DNA of 64,000 nt, from the NCBI GenBank assembly GCA_964019425.1, contig OZ025850.1, forward strand, positions 186,001 to 250,000, written 5' to 3'. A program made the translations under genes and the position numbers. The notes under the pieces are model-generated. The model saw only the letters and a program-made list of their open reading frames with translations, ran no database searches and was not told the origin of the DNA. This document shows positions 30,246 to 41,159 of this stretch, piece after piece (within the stretch, counting starts at the first letter, position 1; the number at the start of each line of letters is the position of its first letter). This DNA is from Flectonema sp. DT1601. Lineage: Eukaryota > Euglenozoa > Diplonemea > Diplonemida > Diplonemidae.

Positions 30246-30382
30246 ATTTTCTCAAGTTCCGCTACTCTTTCTTTTTGTTACTACTATTGCTTGGGCGCTG
30301 CAGCCACTTTAACGAGACTTTTGATTTTTCTCCAAAGACAGATTTTTTGCATCTTTTTCTAGGGTCAAATAAATAAAAAAAA

Positions 30383-30580
30383 TTGGGCTTATTGGTGATG
30401 GTACCGAACATGGATCTGATCACCTACCGCTTGCTGCTGTCTTTGATACGTTCTCACCTCTGGAGACGGTGAACAACCAGGCATCGAAAAAGTCGGTCTG
30501 GGACTTCAATAGCTGATTGGTGTTCATTCCGTCAAGATCTGGACTACCGACTTAACAAGGTGAACAGTCTGCACACATCC
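30383..30580 (+). mobile_element. LINE family A, internal fragment of ORF2
   Basis: About 190 bp match the endonuclease end of family-A ORF2 (GLIGDGTEHGSDHLPLAAVF through WDFN). The frame is disrupted near 30510. It is preceded by a TAAA-type A tract, as is copy 1 of family A, and has neither a 3' UTR nor a tail, so it is a relic. Confidence 0.8.
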
Positions 30581-33060
30581 CTTGAAATTTGATTACACTC
30601 GTCGAAGTTCAATCAAATGCAAAAATTCGTAGGACAACAAACAAATAGGTTGGTTTTGGGCTAAATAAAAAAAATCTTTCCTCGGACCATTCCCTACTCA
30701 TCGCAGCAAAGGGATCAACGTGGTTATTTCTGACTAGATAGTCCTATATTTATATATTGGTGCTGCATGTCACCTACACTATTTCCACAGTCTAAGATTT
30801 GAAAGGTCAAGAGCAGTGTGAAGAAATACCGAGCATGAAAGGTCAAGAGCAATGATTGGTGAAGAAATACCGGTTTGGTGCAGTGATTTGTGAAACACCA
30901 CTAAGACATGAAAGGTCAAGAAGTAACACAAGTTACACAGAAACGCAAAAAATCATGAGGTAACTTGTGAGGTCTGTGCTTCGCATTCCGTTGATCTGAA
31001 GTTAGCAAATTAACGTTAATACTCGAGTAACCATCCTCTGAGATATAAATTCTCTTGTCCTCCTCTCAACAAACATCTACCTTCACAGTAGACTTCCAAG
31101 CCCACAGAGGTCTCGAGATACTCTCCACAGATCGTTCGACCTAAACCCGTGAAAGATTGTTCTGTCAGCCAGACTTTTTAGCTACGACGGTTAACGCACT
31201 AAACACCCTACTGCACAAAAGAATGCAGCTTTCCAGGGTAATTGTCCTTGTCCCTCAGCTTGATGCATTTCAAGGGACAATCATTTCAAAAAGAGACGAG
31301 CGCAGAAATGCAAAAACACTGTTCCTCCTCGCTGCCCCAGTGAAATTTGTTATTATTGGGCAATTTACTGCCATCCTTAGATGTGATAGCCGCCCTTGCC
31401 CGTTACAGTCACAGTAGTCTACTACACTACCGTCAAAACCAGAGTCTAAAAGTATCTATTCAGCACCTTCCCTTGTTGCTGCTCCTATAATCTGGAACTG
31501 TTATCGACAAGAATAACAACAAAATAGATTTAAAAGTGCTGATACAAAAAAAAAATCGACGCAGGCCAACCATGTTTTGGTGCGTTAGTAACATAACTGA
31601 TCTTCTATCTATGAAAGAAGCGAATGAATTTCGTCAAAATGAGGAAGGGACTAGTCTTCATCACCAGGAGATAATCACTTCAGGGTGTCCAAATAATGAA
31701 GATGTTGTTGTGTTCAATCAACAGCACCAACACTTCACATTTAGTTGCTATTGTTATTAGAAATCTAAAGAAGGCAGATGTTAGAAACAGGGTCACTATT
31801 TTGGTCTGAACCAGAAGAGAGTTGCCTTCAACTTTAGTAATACCAAACCATGGTGAAGATTAATCAATATGAGTTGATATCATTAATTTTAGAACAGAAA
31901 AAATGAGAAGCTGCAGTTTCCTAACATCTAGATCTTTATGCAGAATAATGGTTAATATGAGTTGAAATATGAGTTTATTACAAAAAAGTGCACTAAAATA
32001 AAATATAAAAAAAGAAAAATTATAAAAACACATTGTTCTGCTGTTCCATAATACACTTGTGGAATACGTAGTTTCAGGCCTTAATTAATAATGGTCAATA
32101 TGAGTTGACTAGATATCAGGAAGACATGCATGAAATTGATCAGTAAGACCGGTAATTCTCGGATTCTCGATGATCATTTTTAAGAATAAATCTGTCCGTC
32201 ATGTTACTTGGCAATGAGTGCCGCGCCTGCCAGGAGTTTATCTCCAAAGCGTGTTCTTCAGAGTCCTCCTTGAATTGATATCTTTTTCGTACATTTCAAA
32301 CATTTCGACTGAGACCGAAGTCACCAGACTATCATTTTCCACCAAGCCTGAGAAAGAAATAGTTGTAAATAGCAGCATCGAACAGATTCAAAAAAAAAAG
32401 GTAATCCATTTTTTTTTTTTTTAAAACCATGAATTGCATTTATTAAATCCTGAAACAAAAATACTATAAACCGATTGGACAAACTAAAATTAACATATAA
32501 GGCCGATGATGATGAATACCTGATATATATAATAGAGCATCGATTCTCACTAAACTGCTTATGGTTTTCGTAAGGCAAAAAAAAAAAAAAAAAAAAAAAC
32601 ATTAACAGAAGAGTTAGGGGTGCTGAATAGGGAGGAACCAAAAGATACGCGCACATGGAAATGAAAGACCACGGAAGTATATTAGACGATAGAATAGTTA
32701 TTAGAAAACCCAAGTCACCATGAGCAACAACGGTATAGCCCTAAGTACCCCCTGCTTAGAAAATGACTAAGCTAATTGGCTAAGGTGTTGTCTCCACAAA
32801 GTGACTGATTCTGAATTTCCCAAACACGCAGGTTCAGACCCGGTTTCTTCGCAACAAATAGACAGCGCGTTTTCATGGGCTCGATTGTCCCATGAAGGAG
32901 AAAAAACTCCAAAGGGGGTACCGTAAAAAGCTCATGGGAGGAGGCAATGTAGAGACAAATATTGTCCTGCTGTTGATTCAGAAAAAAAAAAAAGAAACAA
33001 ATGAAGAAATGATTTTCTTTTGGTTTTATAAATGTTTTACACGATTAAAGAGACAGTGTG
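30581..33060. other. Gene-poor spacer with degraded short repeats
   Basis: I see no convincing coding region. Short motifs recur: CATGAAAGGTCAAGA at least three times with GAAGAAATACC nearby (30805-30930), and AATATGAGTTGA four times (31865-32110). Long A or T runs lie near 32410 and 32577-32600. This looks like old decayed repeat sequence. Confidence 0.5.
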
Positions 33061-33084
33061 AAGAATATTTTGGAACCGCATTTC

Positions 33085-35260
33085 TCAGATTCCAGTAATG
33101 CAAAAGAATTCTTTTTTAGAGAATTCGACTGGTATTATTGCGGGATAAGGCCGACTCATCAGTACCTTCATCGCGAGCATAACTGCATCTGGCAAAAACG
33201 AGGTTTTGTTTTGTTTCCTCCCCTTCAAATGTTGTAAATATTTGTATTAAGTAACTACGAGCTGATAATCGGAGCTCTCACTTCAGGATCATGGTTATGC
33301 GAAAGAACTCCTTTTTAGAGAATTCGACTGGTATTATTGCGGGATAAGGCCGACTCATCAGTACCTTCATCGCGAGCATAACTGCATCCGACTTCGGGAG
33401 GTTATGTTTCGTTTTCCTCCCTTTTCAAACGTTTTGAATATTTGTATTAAGTAACGACGACTTCGGTGGCATCAAAGACACCAAACAGCGAGCACCAGTA
33501 GAGAGAGAAGTAACGGCGAGCTGATTCTCATTTTATAGCCTGAGGATGATGGTTATACGAAAGAATTCCTTTTAGAGAATTCGACTGGTATTATTGCGGG
33601 ATAAGGCCGACTCATCAGTACCTTCATCGCGAGCATAACTGCATCCGGCAAAAATGGGACTTCGGGAGGTTATGTTTCGTTTTCCTCCCTTTTCAAACGT
33701 TTTGAATATTTGTATTAAGTAACGACGACTTCGGTGGCATCAAAGACACTAAACAGCAAGCAGCAGTAGAGAGAGAAGTAACGGCGAGCTGATTCTGATT
33801 TCATAGCCTGAGGATGATGGTTATGTGAAAGAATTCTTTTTTAGAGAATTCGACTGGTATTATTGCGGGATAAGGCCGACTCATCAGTACCTTCATCGCG
33901 AACATAACTGCATCTGGCAAAACGAGACTTTGGGAGGCTTTGTTTTATTTTCCTCCCCTTCAAGATTTGTATTAACGACGACTTCGGTGGCATCAAAGAC
34001 ACCAAACAGCGAGCACCAGTTGAGAGAGAAGTAACGGCGAGCTGACTCTGATTTCATAGCCTGAGGATGATGGTTATGTGAAAGAATTCTTTTTTAGAGA
34101 ATTCGACTGGTATTATTGCGGGATAAGGCCGACTCATCAGTACCTTCATCGCGAGCATAACTGCATCCGGCAAAAATGGGACTTCGGGAGGTTATGTTTC
34201 GTTTTCCTCCCTTTTCAAACGTTTTGAATATTTGTATTAAGTAACGACGACTTCGGTGGCATCAAAGACACTAAACAGCAAGCAGCAGTAGAGAGAGAAG
34301 TAACGGCGAGCTGATTCTGATTTCATAGCCTGAGGATGATGGTTATGTGAAAGAATTCTTTTTTAGAGAATTCGACTGGTATTATTGCGGGATAAGGCCG
34401 ACTCATCAGTACCTTCATCGCGAACATAACTGCATCTGGCAAAACGAGACTTTGGGAGGCTTTGTTTTATTTTCCTCCCCTTCAAGATTTGTATTAACGA
34501 CGACTTCGGTGGCATCAAAGACACCAAACAGCGAGCACCAGTTGAGAGAGAAGTAACGGCGAGCTGACTCTGATTTCATAGCCTGAGGATGATGGTTATG
34601 CGAAAGAATTCTTTTTTAGAGAATTCGACTGGTATTATTGCGGGATAAGGCCGACTCATCAGTACCTTCATCGCGAGCATAACTGCATCCGGCAAAAATG
34701 GGACTTCGGGAGGTTATGTTTCGTTTTCCTCCCTTTTCAAACGTTTTGAATATTTGTATTAAGTAACGACGACTTCAATGGCATCAAAGACACCAAACAG
34801 CGAGCACCAGTTGAGAGAGAAGTAACGGCGAGCTGACTCTGATTTCATAGCCTGAGGATGATGGTTATGTGAAAGAACTCTTTTTTAGAGAATTCGACTG
34901 GTATTATTGCGGGATAAGGCCGACTCATCAGTACCTTCATCGCGAACATAACTGCATCTGGCCGACATAATGGATTGTTTTGTTTTTATATTAAGTGATG
35001 ACTACTTTCGTGACATCGAAGCGAGCTGACTCTGATTTCATAGCCTGAGGATGATGGTTATGCGAAAGAACTCCTTTTTAGAGAATTCGACTGGTATTAT
35101 TGCGGGATAAGGCCGACTCATCAGTACCTTCATCGCGAGCATAACTGCATCCGGCAAAAATGAGACTTTGGGAGGCTTACGTTTTGAATATTTGTATTAA
35201 GTAACGACGATTTTGGTGGCATCAAAGACACTAAACAGTAAGCAACAGGAGAGTAGAATA
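33085..35260 (+). repeat. Satellite-like tandem array, nine monomers, 522-bp higher-order period
   Basis: A conserved core starting GAATTCGACTGGTATTATTG recurs at 33121, 33320, 33577, 33846, 34099, 34368, 34621, 34890 and 35083. From 33577 to 34890 the spacing alternates 269 and 253 bp, so the pair repeats every 522 bp (33577/34099/34621 and 33846/34368/34890). Monomers two apart are almost identical, while neighbours differ, mainly by a deletion in the second half. Edge monomers are shorter (about 195 bp). The core includes a GAATTC-ttttttaga-GAATTC inverted repeat. Reading frames inside are chance products of the repeat. Confidence 0.93.
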
Positions 35261-35850
35261 ATTTGTAGGCTGCTTCACCCAAACAGTTATACTAAAGGAC
35301 TCTTATGGATAATTCAACTGGTATCTTTACCGAGTAAGATCGACTAATCAGTACCTTTCATCGCAAAAAAAGTATAACTGCATCTGGTGAGCTTTTTGGC
35401 TCCTTTGAAATGTTTTTACATGATTCTCCCTCAAAGTAACGGTGAGCTCGAAGATGATGATAGTAAAAAAAAAAACTCTTTTTTAAGATAAATAACGGAA
35501 TGGGAACGACTGATCAGTAACCCTCATCGTTAGAGTATAAGAAGGTTGCTTGGTTCCTCCTTTTTTTTTTTTTTTTCAAACGTTTTTTTTTTAAGTAAAT
35601 TTAGCTGGGAAATCTTTAAAAATGGTTTTACATAATTCTCCCTTAAAAACAACAACTTGTTGATTAGAGAAAGAAAATTTTTTTTTCGTATGAAAAAGCC
35701 GCGCTGCTCTCAATTTGCAATAGCCAGGTTACAGTTACACGATAAGGACTTTTTTCGAAGAAATTATCTGGTGTTTTTACGGAAGACGAACCGACTAATC
35801 AGCGACTTCAACGCAAAAGCATAACTGCGTTCTGGCAAAAAAACAAACGT
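35261..35850 (+). repeat. Degenerate outer monomers of the satellite
   Basis: Three diverged monomers continue the array at about 35310, 35480 and 35755. The flanks have decayed into A/T runs, yet the core is still readable (ACTGGTAT...CGACTAATCAGTACC...CATCGC...GCATAACTGC in the first). This is the pattern expected when the centre of an array is homogenised and the edge is not. Confidence 0.75.
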
Positions 35851-36845
35851 GAGGCGCGCAAGGCAAAAACAATTATGAAAACCTTTTTTTTTTTAGTAGT
35901 AAGAAATTCTTTTTTTTTTTTTAAAAAGACAAAGAAAAACAATCCTCGAGTGTGTGAAAAAAAAAAAAAAAAAATAACGACCAGATAATGAAAAGTAATA
36001 ACAAGGAAAAAAAATAAATGACGAAAACCACTTTGGACCTTAGCTACGGATTACGCTGGGTTGCTCTCACAGGATGCGCAGCTGATCATTTTCGCAACTT
36101 ACTTTGTACGCAAAAAAAAAAAAGGGTGCGAAACTTTGACAATGTAAAAACAGTAACAACTTTAGGTATCAGAAGAAAAGGTATGTTTAGAAAAAAAATA
36201 AAAAAGATATAATTTTTTTTGTTGTCTTATCGACCAGAAGACGCTGTCGAATTTAATTCAGGGACCACTTACAACTTACACTTAAGCAAAGTTAAAAAGA
36301 AGAAAAAAAAAAAAAACGGTTCCAATTATAGCTAGTTCATGGCATACTACTATCGGCGCACTCTTTTGTCATAAAAAACAAAAGGTACAACGTTTCGAGA
36401 ATAGTCTAAGGTTCACTCACGCATGAAAGCAAGATACATTGTGCACTTCTTTCATTTGGGAAAAAAGAAAATGGGGGGAGGGGGGGGGGAAAGAGAAAAA
36501 AAAACGCTATTTATGACTTGCTAGACATTTAATGTCATCAAAAGTTCGAACTAACTAACAAACTCATATTCTAACTAGAATAAATAGGGGAAAGAAAAAG
36601 AAAAAAAGCAAATCGTATCCGAAACGAAGCTGAAGTAATGTAGAGCAACGCAAGATTTCTTATACACCCAACCAGTCACATTTCTCTGTTAGTCAATGCA
36701 AGTCTTTGTTCTTTTGTCGGTGAAGAAAAAAGAAAAACTGGAGATTAGGCATACTTCTTACGACAAAAAAACCAGACGACTGATCAAGTGCTGCTTGGTT
36801 TATTTAATACCTTACTTCTGATGCTAACGATTTTATCTTATAAAA
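35851..36845. other. Spacer with homopolymer runs, no gene seen
   Basis: This spacer is A+T rich with many A8-A18 runs and a G-rich tract at 36475-36489. It probably contains the 3' UTR and terminator of the transporter gene that ends at 36851. Confidence 0.5.
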
Positions 36846-36850
36846 ACGCA

Positions 36851-38146
36851 CTAAGCAGTAGCTGTCACGTAAACAAAGAAAGGTACGCAAGCACAACCAG
36901 TAATGAGCATTATCCACGCTAGAATTTGAACAATAATAGGTTCAGAATTATCGTCATCTGTTATCAAAGGCTGTGATTCAACATCTTCCTGATTGATAAG
37001 GGAAAGCTGCTTGGCTTCATTAGCCTGCCTGCGAACAGTAAAGATATAGAACAAAGGAGGGAGTACCATCGTCCATGCGGTTGCTGTTGTTGCTCCAACA
37101 TACCCAAACGCCGAGTACACAGATTTAACGTAACTCGCAATCAACGCTGCAGTTGCGATAAGTCCGAAGTTTAAGGCGGCGTTTACCTTTCGGCTGTCTG
37201 TATCAAAGACGTTCTTCGTCAAGACTGATGTGCACTCAAACAGCGTGATGGGAATGGTGAATAACAAAGAGATAGCAAAAGTCAACTTAATGATAACGTA
37301 GACGGGAGACGAATTATCGAAATTATTCAGCAAATCATCATCAGTCTCATCCCTGTAACACGAATAAGCCAAGTAGGCGACAGCCAAGTAAGATGCCGCA
37401 CCACCAAAGTTCGCGAAGGTAGTCATCATTGAGAGAATTTTTCCCTTTTTTTCACCATTCAACGGCGCAGGAAGGTTTCGGTAGTAAGGAAAGAAGTTTA
37501 CCTGACATCCATCAAAAGCAAAGGCAATAACAGTAAGAGCAACAACAGCGTCTTTATCCATCTCACCTTTTGGTGCACCACTCAATCCTTGTCCATGCTC
37601 AGCTGTGTTGACAACTATTCCAATAACAAAGGCAACAAGAGCCACGCATCCTAAGATATTCACCCAGTCCATGTGTGTAATCTTTTCGTACAGCATGAGT
37701 GGAAATACAAGAACTGCCAGACAGGCTATGACGAATCCCTTTTCCGCAATGAAATCAGTATGCTTTCCACTGATGTCTTTAAGCATCGAATGTAGAATGT
37801 CAGAAATCATACTAAAGAAAGTGATAGTACTACCCCAAGGGTCTAGCAGACAGAGGATGACAGCAAGCCAGTACCCAAATTTACCGAGGCAGTACTCACC
37901 AACAGTTGCAGGATCCATCTCTCTCTCATTAATTCTGTCGAGTGTCCTTGCCACTAGATAACAACCAAACTGAGCCACAAATGCAAACCCAAATAACAAA
38001 AATGGAAACAACACCGTTCCCGTATTTGCCATAGCCTTTGGAACACTCAAAACAGCTGTTCCAACAGCAGTTTTATAAAATCCGACTGTTGATAAAAAGA
38101 TCTTTCGGTTGGTCAACCCACCAGCTTCACTTGAAACAACACTCAT
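36851..38146 (-). CDS. Amino-acid transporter of the AAAP (SLC32/36/38) family
   Basis: The 431-residue protein has about 11 hydrophobic segments and the family start: a polar N-terminus, then TM1 with the unwound GTAVLSVPKAMANTG motif (family pattern G-x-G-x-L-x-x-P), near residues 25-40. These carriers move neutral or other amino acids with H+ or Na+ across the plasma membrane or lysosome/vacuole. The C-terminal loop carries a di-leucine-like acidic sorting sequence (EDVESQPLITDDD), which suggests endolysosomal or vacuolar location. The length is normal and no intron is needed. The ATG is preceded by a short leader holding an ACT microsatellite. Substrate cannot be read from sequence. Confidence 0.9.
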   Translation of the reverse strand: MSVVSSEAGGLTNRKIFLSTVGFYKTAVGTAVLSVPKAMANTGTVLFPFLLFGFAFVAQFGCYLVARTLDRINEREMDPATVGEYCLGKFGYWLAVILCLLDPWGSTITFFSMISDILHSMLKDISGKHTDFIAEKGFVIACLAVLVFPLMLYEKITHMDWVNILGCVALVAFVIGIVVNTAEHGQGLSGAPKGEMDKDAVVALTVIAFAFDGCQVNFFPYYRNLPAPLNGEKKGKILSMMTTFANFGGAASYLAVAYLAYSCYRDETDDDLLNNFDNSSPVYVIIKLTFAISLLFTIPITLFECTSVLTKNVFDTDSRKVNAALNFGLIATAALIASYVKSVYSAFGYVGATTATAWTMVLPPLFYIFTVRRQANEAKQLSLINQEDVESQPLITDDDNSEPIIVQILAWIMLITGCACVPFFVYVTATA

Positions 38147-38160
38147 AGTTGTGTATTAAG

Positions 38161-38184
38161 GTAGTAGTAGTAGTAGTAGTAGTC
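38161..38184 (-). repeat. ACT/TAG trinucleotide microsatellite in the transporter 5' leader
   Basis: About seven or eight perfect trinucleotide units lie some 15-40 bp upstream of the transporter ATG, so they are probably in its 5' UTR or promoter. Confidence 0.8.
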
Positions 38185-38189
38185 TGGGT

Positions 38190-39770
38190 GTGAAAATATT
38201 ATTATTTCGTCTTTTCAATCAAACCAGTTGTCACATAGCAGAGATGCCGAGTTACTACATTTTGTCGCTGTTGATGATTCAATAATTATGAAAAAAAATA
38301 ATTTAAAAACACCGACACAACCGAATAGTGAGAACCGTGACTGACACTAACGAGTAGCATTAGTCGCTAACTCTCTTTTCAGTACTTAACGAACTAAATA
38401 ACAGATAAAAAGGATGCAAATAGGAATCTACAAAAAGACAGAAGGGTGGGGAAACAGGTAACACAGCCAAGCCATCTTGATAGCTTCAAACTCTAAACAA
38501 CAACTGCATTTGCAAGTGCAAAAGACTGAAATTCTTCAAAGGAAGGCTTAAGAAGGAAATACGTGATGCGTAATTCAGAAATCTAGCCATTACGAGGTAC
38601 CCTCCACGCAATGGGAAGTTGCCATCTTATAGAAAGACAATCAACTATCAGGGGAGAGCACAACTCGTGACGGCTAACTATGTTACTTATTGAAGTCTGG
38701 TAAAGTGTTCTCTTTTAACATGTTTCTAAGAAGTCTTTTGGTCTCGGAAAGATTTAAAATAACACACTCTCTTCATTCACTACGGAAATGGTAAGCAACA
38801 ACAAACCAGAGATAGAACCTTTCTTGACCGTGTCAGAAATAAGTAGGCGGGAAAACGCAAAATCCACAAGTAATTGTGCTTTACATATATAACACGACGC
38901 ACTACTTCATTTCGACTGGAACGTCCAAGGAAAGTTTTTTGAGCATAAAAAATAAATGGCAGGGGCAGCCTCTACAATATTACAACGAAAAAGCAGAAAT
39001 TAAATAATTGGACAAACAAAAATCCACGGAAAGAAACCATGCTTTCTGTGCACCAAGAAGTTGGAGCCGCAGTGTAATAGCAATACAAAAAACTACTAAG
39101 TGCCTGGCGCGGATGAAACCGACAGCACGAAGCGGGTTAATCTGGAACAATTAAAAAAATTAAAAAAATCCTTTTGTTCCAAGCGAAAGACAGCAGAGCA
39201 TGCAGCTAATTAGACCATCCTGCAGCACAGAAGAGCAACACGATATTCGCATTCAACCACATCTGTAAGAACCAGATGGGAAAACAGATACAAAAAAAAT
39301 AGTATTCAAAGCATCTGAGTTACAAAGAACGAGCTGAGGAGAATCCAACAGGAAGGGATGAAATCTGATTAAACACTACTGTTAAATAGAAAAAAAGGAA
39401 GCAGCAGGATATGACTTCGTTACCTATCTTTACAAAAAAATCAGATCCATTTATTGTCTTGTATCTGACTGTTGATTTTTGGATGTTCGGAATTTAAGTT
39501 TTTAAAAAAAAAAAAAAAAGGAACGAATCCGACGTTGAAGCAAAAATTGGGAACCCGAATATCAGAACCCAACTTTCTACATAACGAAGGATAGAAGTAG
39601 CAGTATCAATAAATTGAGAGGAAGATAAATAAAAAAAAAAAAAAAAAAGGAACTGAAGAAAATTGATCTTAAAGTAATATATATTCTGTATGCCCACTTC
39701 AAGCATGGGTGTCATTTGATGTGATAGGATTGATTGATTCTAGTTGTGTGTCTGTCATCTACTCCAACAG
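38190..39770. other. Spacer, no gene recognised
   Basis: This is A+T-rich sequence with short A runs (39507-39521, 39631-39648). All reading frames are short and without familiar motifs. It should hold the transporter promoter and the 3' end of the NRAMP-like gene. Confidence 0.5.
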
Positions 39771-39775
39771 GTAAC

Positions 39776-41152
39776 TTATTCAAACCCACCTGCAATGATC
39801 GCAGCAAACGAACCGACTGAAAGCAGACAAAGTACTGAGATGATACATTTTCGTTCAGTTCCTTGCAAAAGCAACTCTTCTGGTAAGACTTCCGGATCAG
39901 ATGCTAGTTTGACGAGCATTAGTAACGCCACAGGTAATAATACCGTATTCAATATGTTAACAGCAACGTTAAGAAAAACTAAATCCGTCCCACCCAAAGA
40001 AAGGATAGTCGGGATTGTGATTACCAGAGCAAAGAGTCCATATTGTACAGGTTTCTCAGACACAGAATGTTGAACAAATGAAACTCTATCAGTTTTCCAT
40101 CCGCAGGCTTCTGAAAAGGACCAAACTGCAGTAACTGCAACAACAAGAGTGGCGTTAAGAGCGCTGCCCAAAAACCCAAACAGAACTAAAAACTGTCCGC
40201 CATGGTTTGAAAATGGTGAAAGAGCAGCACTCACCTCAGGAATACTTTGAAACCCTTCAGGATTCTTAGTATCGTGTGAGTAAGTTCCATCCCAAACCTT
40301 TGCAGCTGTGGTGACTGTAACAGCACCACAAATAGCTTGGCATAGGATGGCTCCAAGAAGGGTGTCTTTGCGTGCTTCAGGAACTTCTCTGACTTTAATA
40401 TTTTTATCAACTACAGCACTTTGCTCATAATAAACCATCCACGGTGATAATACGGAACCAACTGAAGCTGCGAGTAAGAAATTGAAAGACGAATCTCCAA
40501 AAGAAGCCGCGTGAGTGAAACCTTCGATCATTTCACTCGGCTTTGGTTCAGCAAAGAACATACTGAAGATGAAAACAATTTCACACAATCCGAATGTTAA
40601 GCAGACCTGTTCTATAATAGCAGAACCAGTCGTGAAGACTACAATAATAAATATCGAAACAACAGTAAAACATAGTATCTGAGGAGAGATACCCACAACC
40701 TGTGAAACACCAATGATGGCTGTCATTTCAGCTGCGATGGTTCCCATACAAGTGACTAGAACAACCAATGCAGCACTTATAGCAATTAAAGGCCCGAATC
40801 TCTTTCTAATCAGTTGTGCGTGTCCCAGTCCAGTAGCAGCTCCCAACCTCACAGCAAGCTCTTGAGTAATATATAAAGGATATATAAGCAAGATCTGCCA
40901 CAGTAACATTGCATATCCCCATTCTTTTCCAATCTGTGCCGATGTGACAAGCGATCCTGCATCTGCCGCAGCAAGCATAACAATTAAGCCAGGTCCATAT
41001 AAATTCACCCACCTTCTGACTACTGACTGAGCCCGCTTAAGCTGGACTCGTACTTCTCCAGTTCCGTAGGTATCACATCGACATTCCTGATTGAGAAGAG
41101 GATCTCGCTCTTGAGCTCCGTAGTGCGGAAAAAATTGGTCGCTGCTCAACAT
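39776..41152 (-). CDS. NRAMP-family divalent-metal transporter, divergent binding motifs
   Basis: The 458-residue protein has about 11 membrane segments after a cytosolic N-terminus of about 50 residues that contains an acidic di-leucine-like motif (ERDPLLNQE). It aligns with NRAMP carriers in TM1 (GPGLIVMLAAADAGSLVTSAQIG) and TM6 (SVGSVLSPWMVYYEQSAVVDK). NRAMPs use D-P-G-N in TM1 and M-P-H in TM6 to bind Mn2+ or Fe2+. Here these read D-A-G-S and S-P-W: the Asp stays, but the Asn, Met and His are gone. Changes of this type are known in NRAMP-related magnesium transporters, mostly from bacteria, so Mg2+ or another ion may be the substrate. No intron. Location is probably a vacuolar or plasma membrane. 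Confidence 0.85.
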   Translation of the reverse strand: MLSSDQFFPHYGAQERDPLLNQECRCDTYGTGEVRVQLKRAQSVVRRWVNLYGPGLIVMLAAADAGSLVTSAQIGKEWGYAMLLWQILLIYPLYITQELAVRLGAATGLGHAQLIRKRFGPLIAISAALVVLVTCMGTIAAEMTAIIGVSQVVGISPQILCFTVVSIFIIVVFTTGSAIIEQVCLTFGLCEIVFIFSMFFAEPKPSEMIEGFTHAASFGDSSFNFLLAASVGSVLSPWMVYYEQSAVVDKNIKVREVPEARKDTLLGAILCQAICGAVTVTTAAKVWDGTYSHDTKNPEGFQSIPEVSAALSPFSNHGGQFLVLFGFLGSALNATLVVAVTAVWSFSEACGWKTDRVSFVQHSVSEKPVQYGLFALVITIPTILSLGGTDLVFLNVAVNILNTVLLPVALLMLVKLASDPEVLPEELLLQGTERKCIISVLCLLSVGSFAAIIAGGFE

Positions 41153-41159
41153 TCTACTA

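Larger units (their letters stand above)
25177..30362 (-). mobile_element. LINE family D, ORF2 intact, ORF1 shortened
   Basis: Minus-strand order: a 5' UTR piece (30362-30246) like the 5' UTR of family A, the C-terminal third of ORF1, TGA, a longer linker, 2A, ORF2 (to 25650), a 3' UTR with a hairpin at 25457-25473 and a 15-base A tail (T run 25177-25191). The protein sequences are clearly diverged from family C, but the last 450 bp of 3' UTR are almost identical to C. It lacks about the first 340 residues of ORF1 compared with C, so it probably cannot move on its own. Confidence 0.88.

Noticed and set aside
32205-32240. Short match to the RNase H region of LINE C/D (GCCGCGCCTG)
   Set aside because: Only about 20-25 bases agree, too little to call an element.
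33120-35110. Hammerhead ribozyme in the satellite (CTGATGAGTC on the minus strand)
   Set aside because: The second core half (GAAA after a pairing stem II) is missing; GTC meets GTC and cannot pair.
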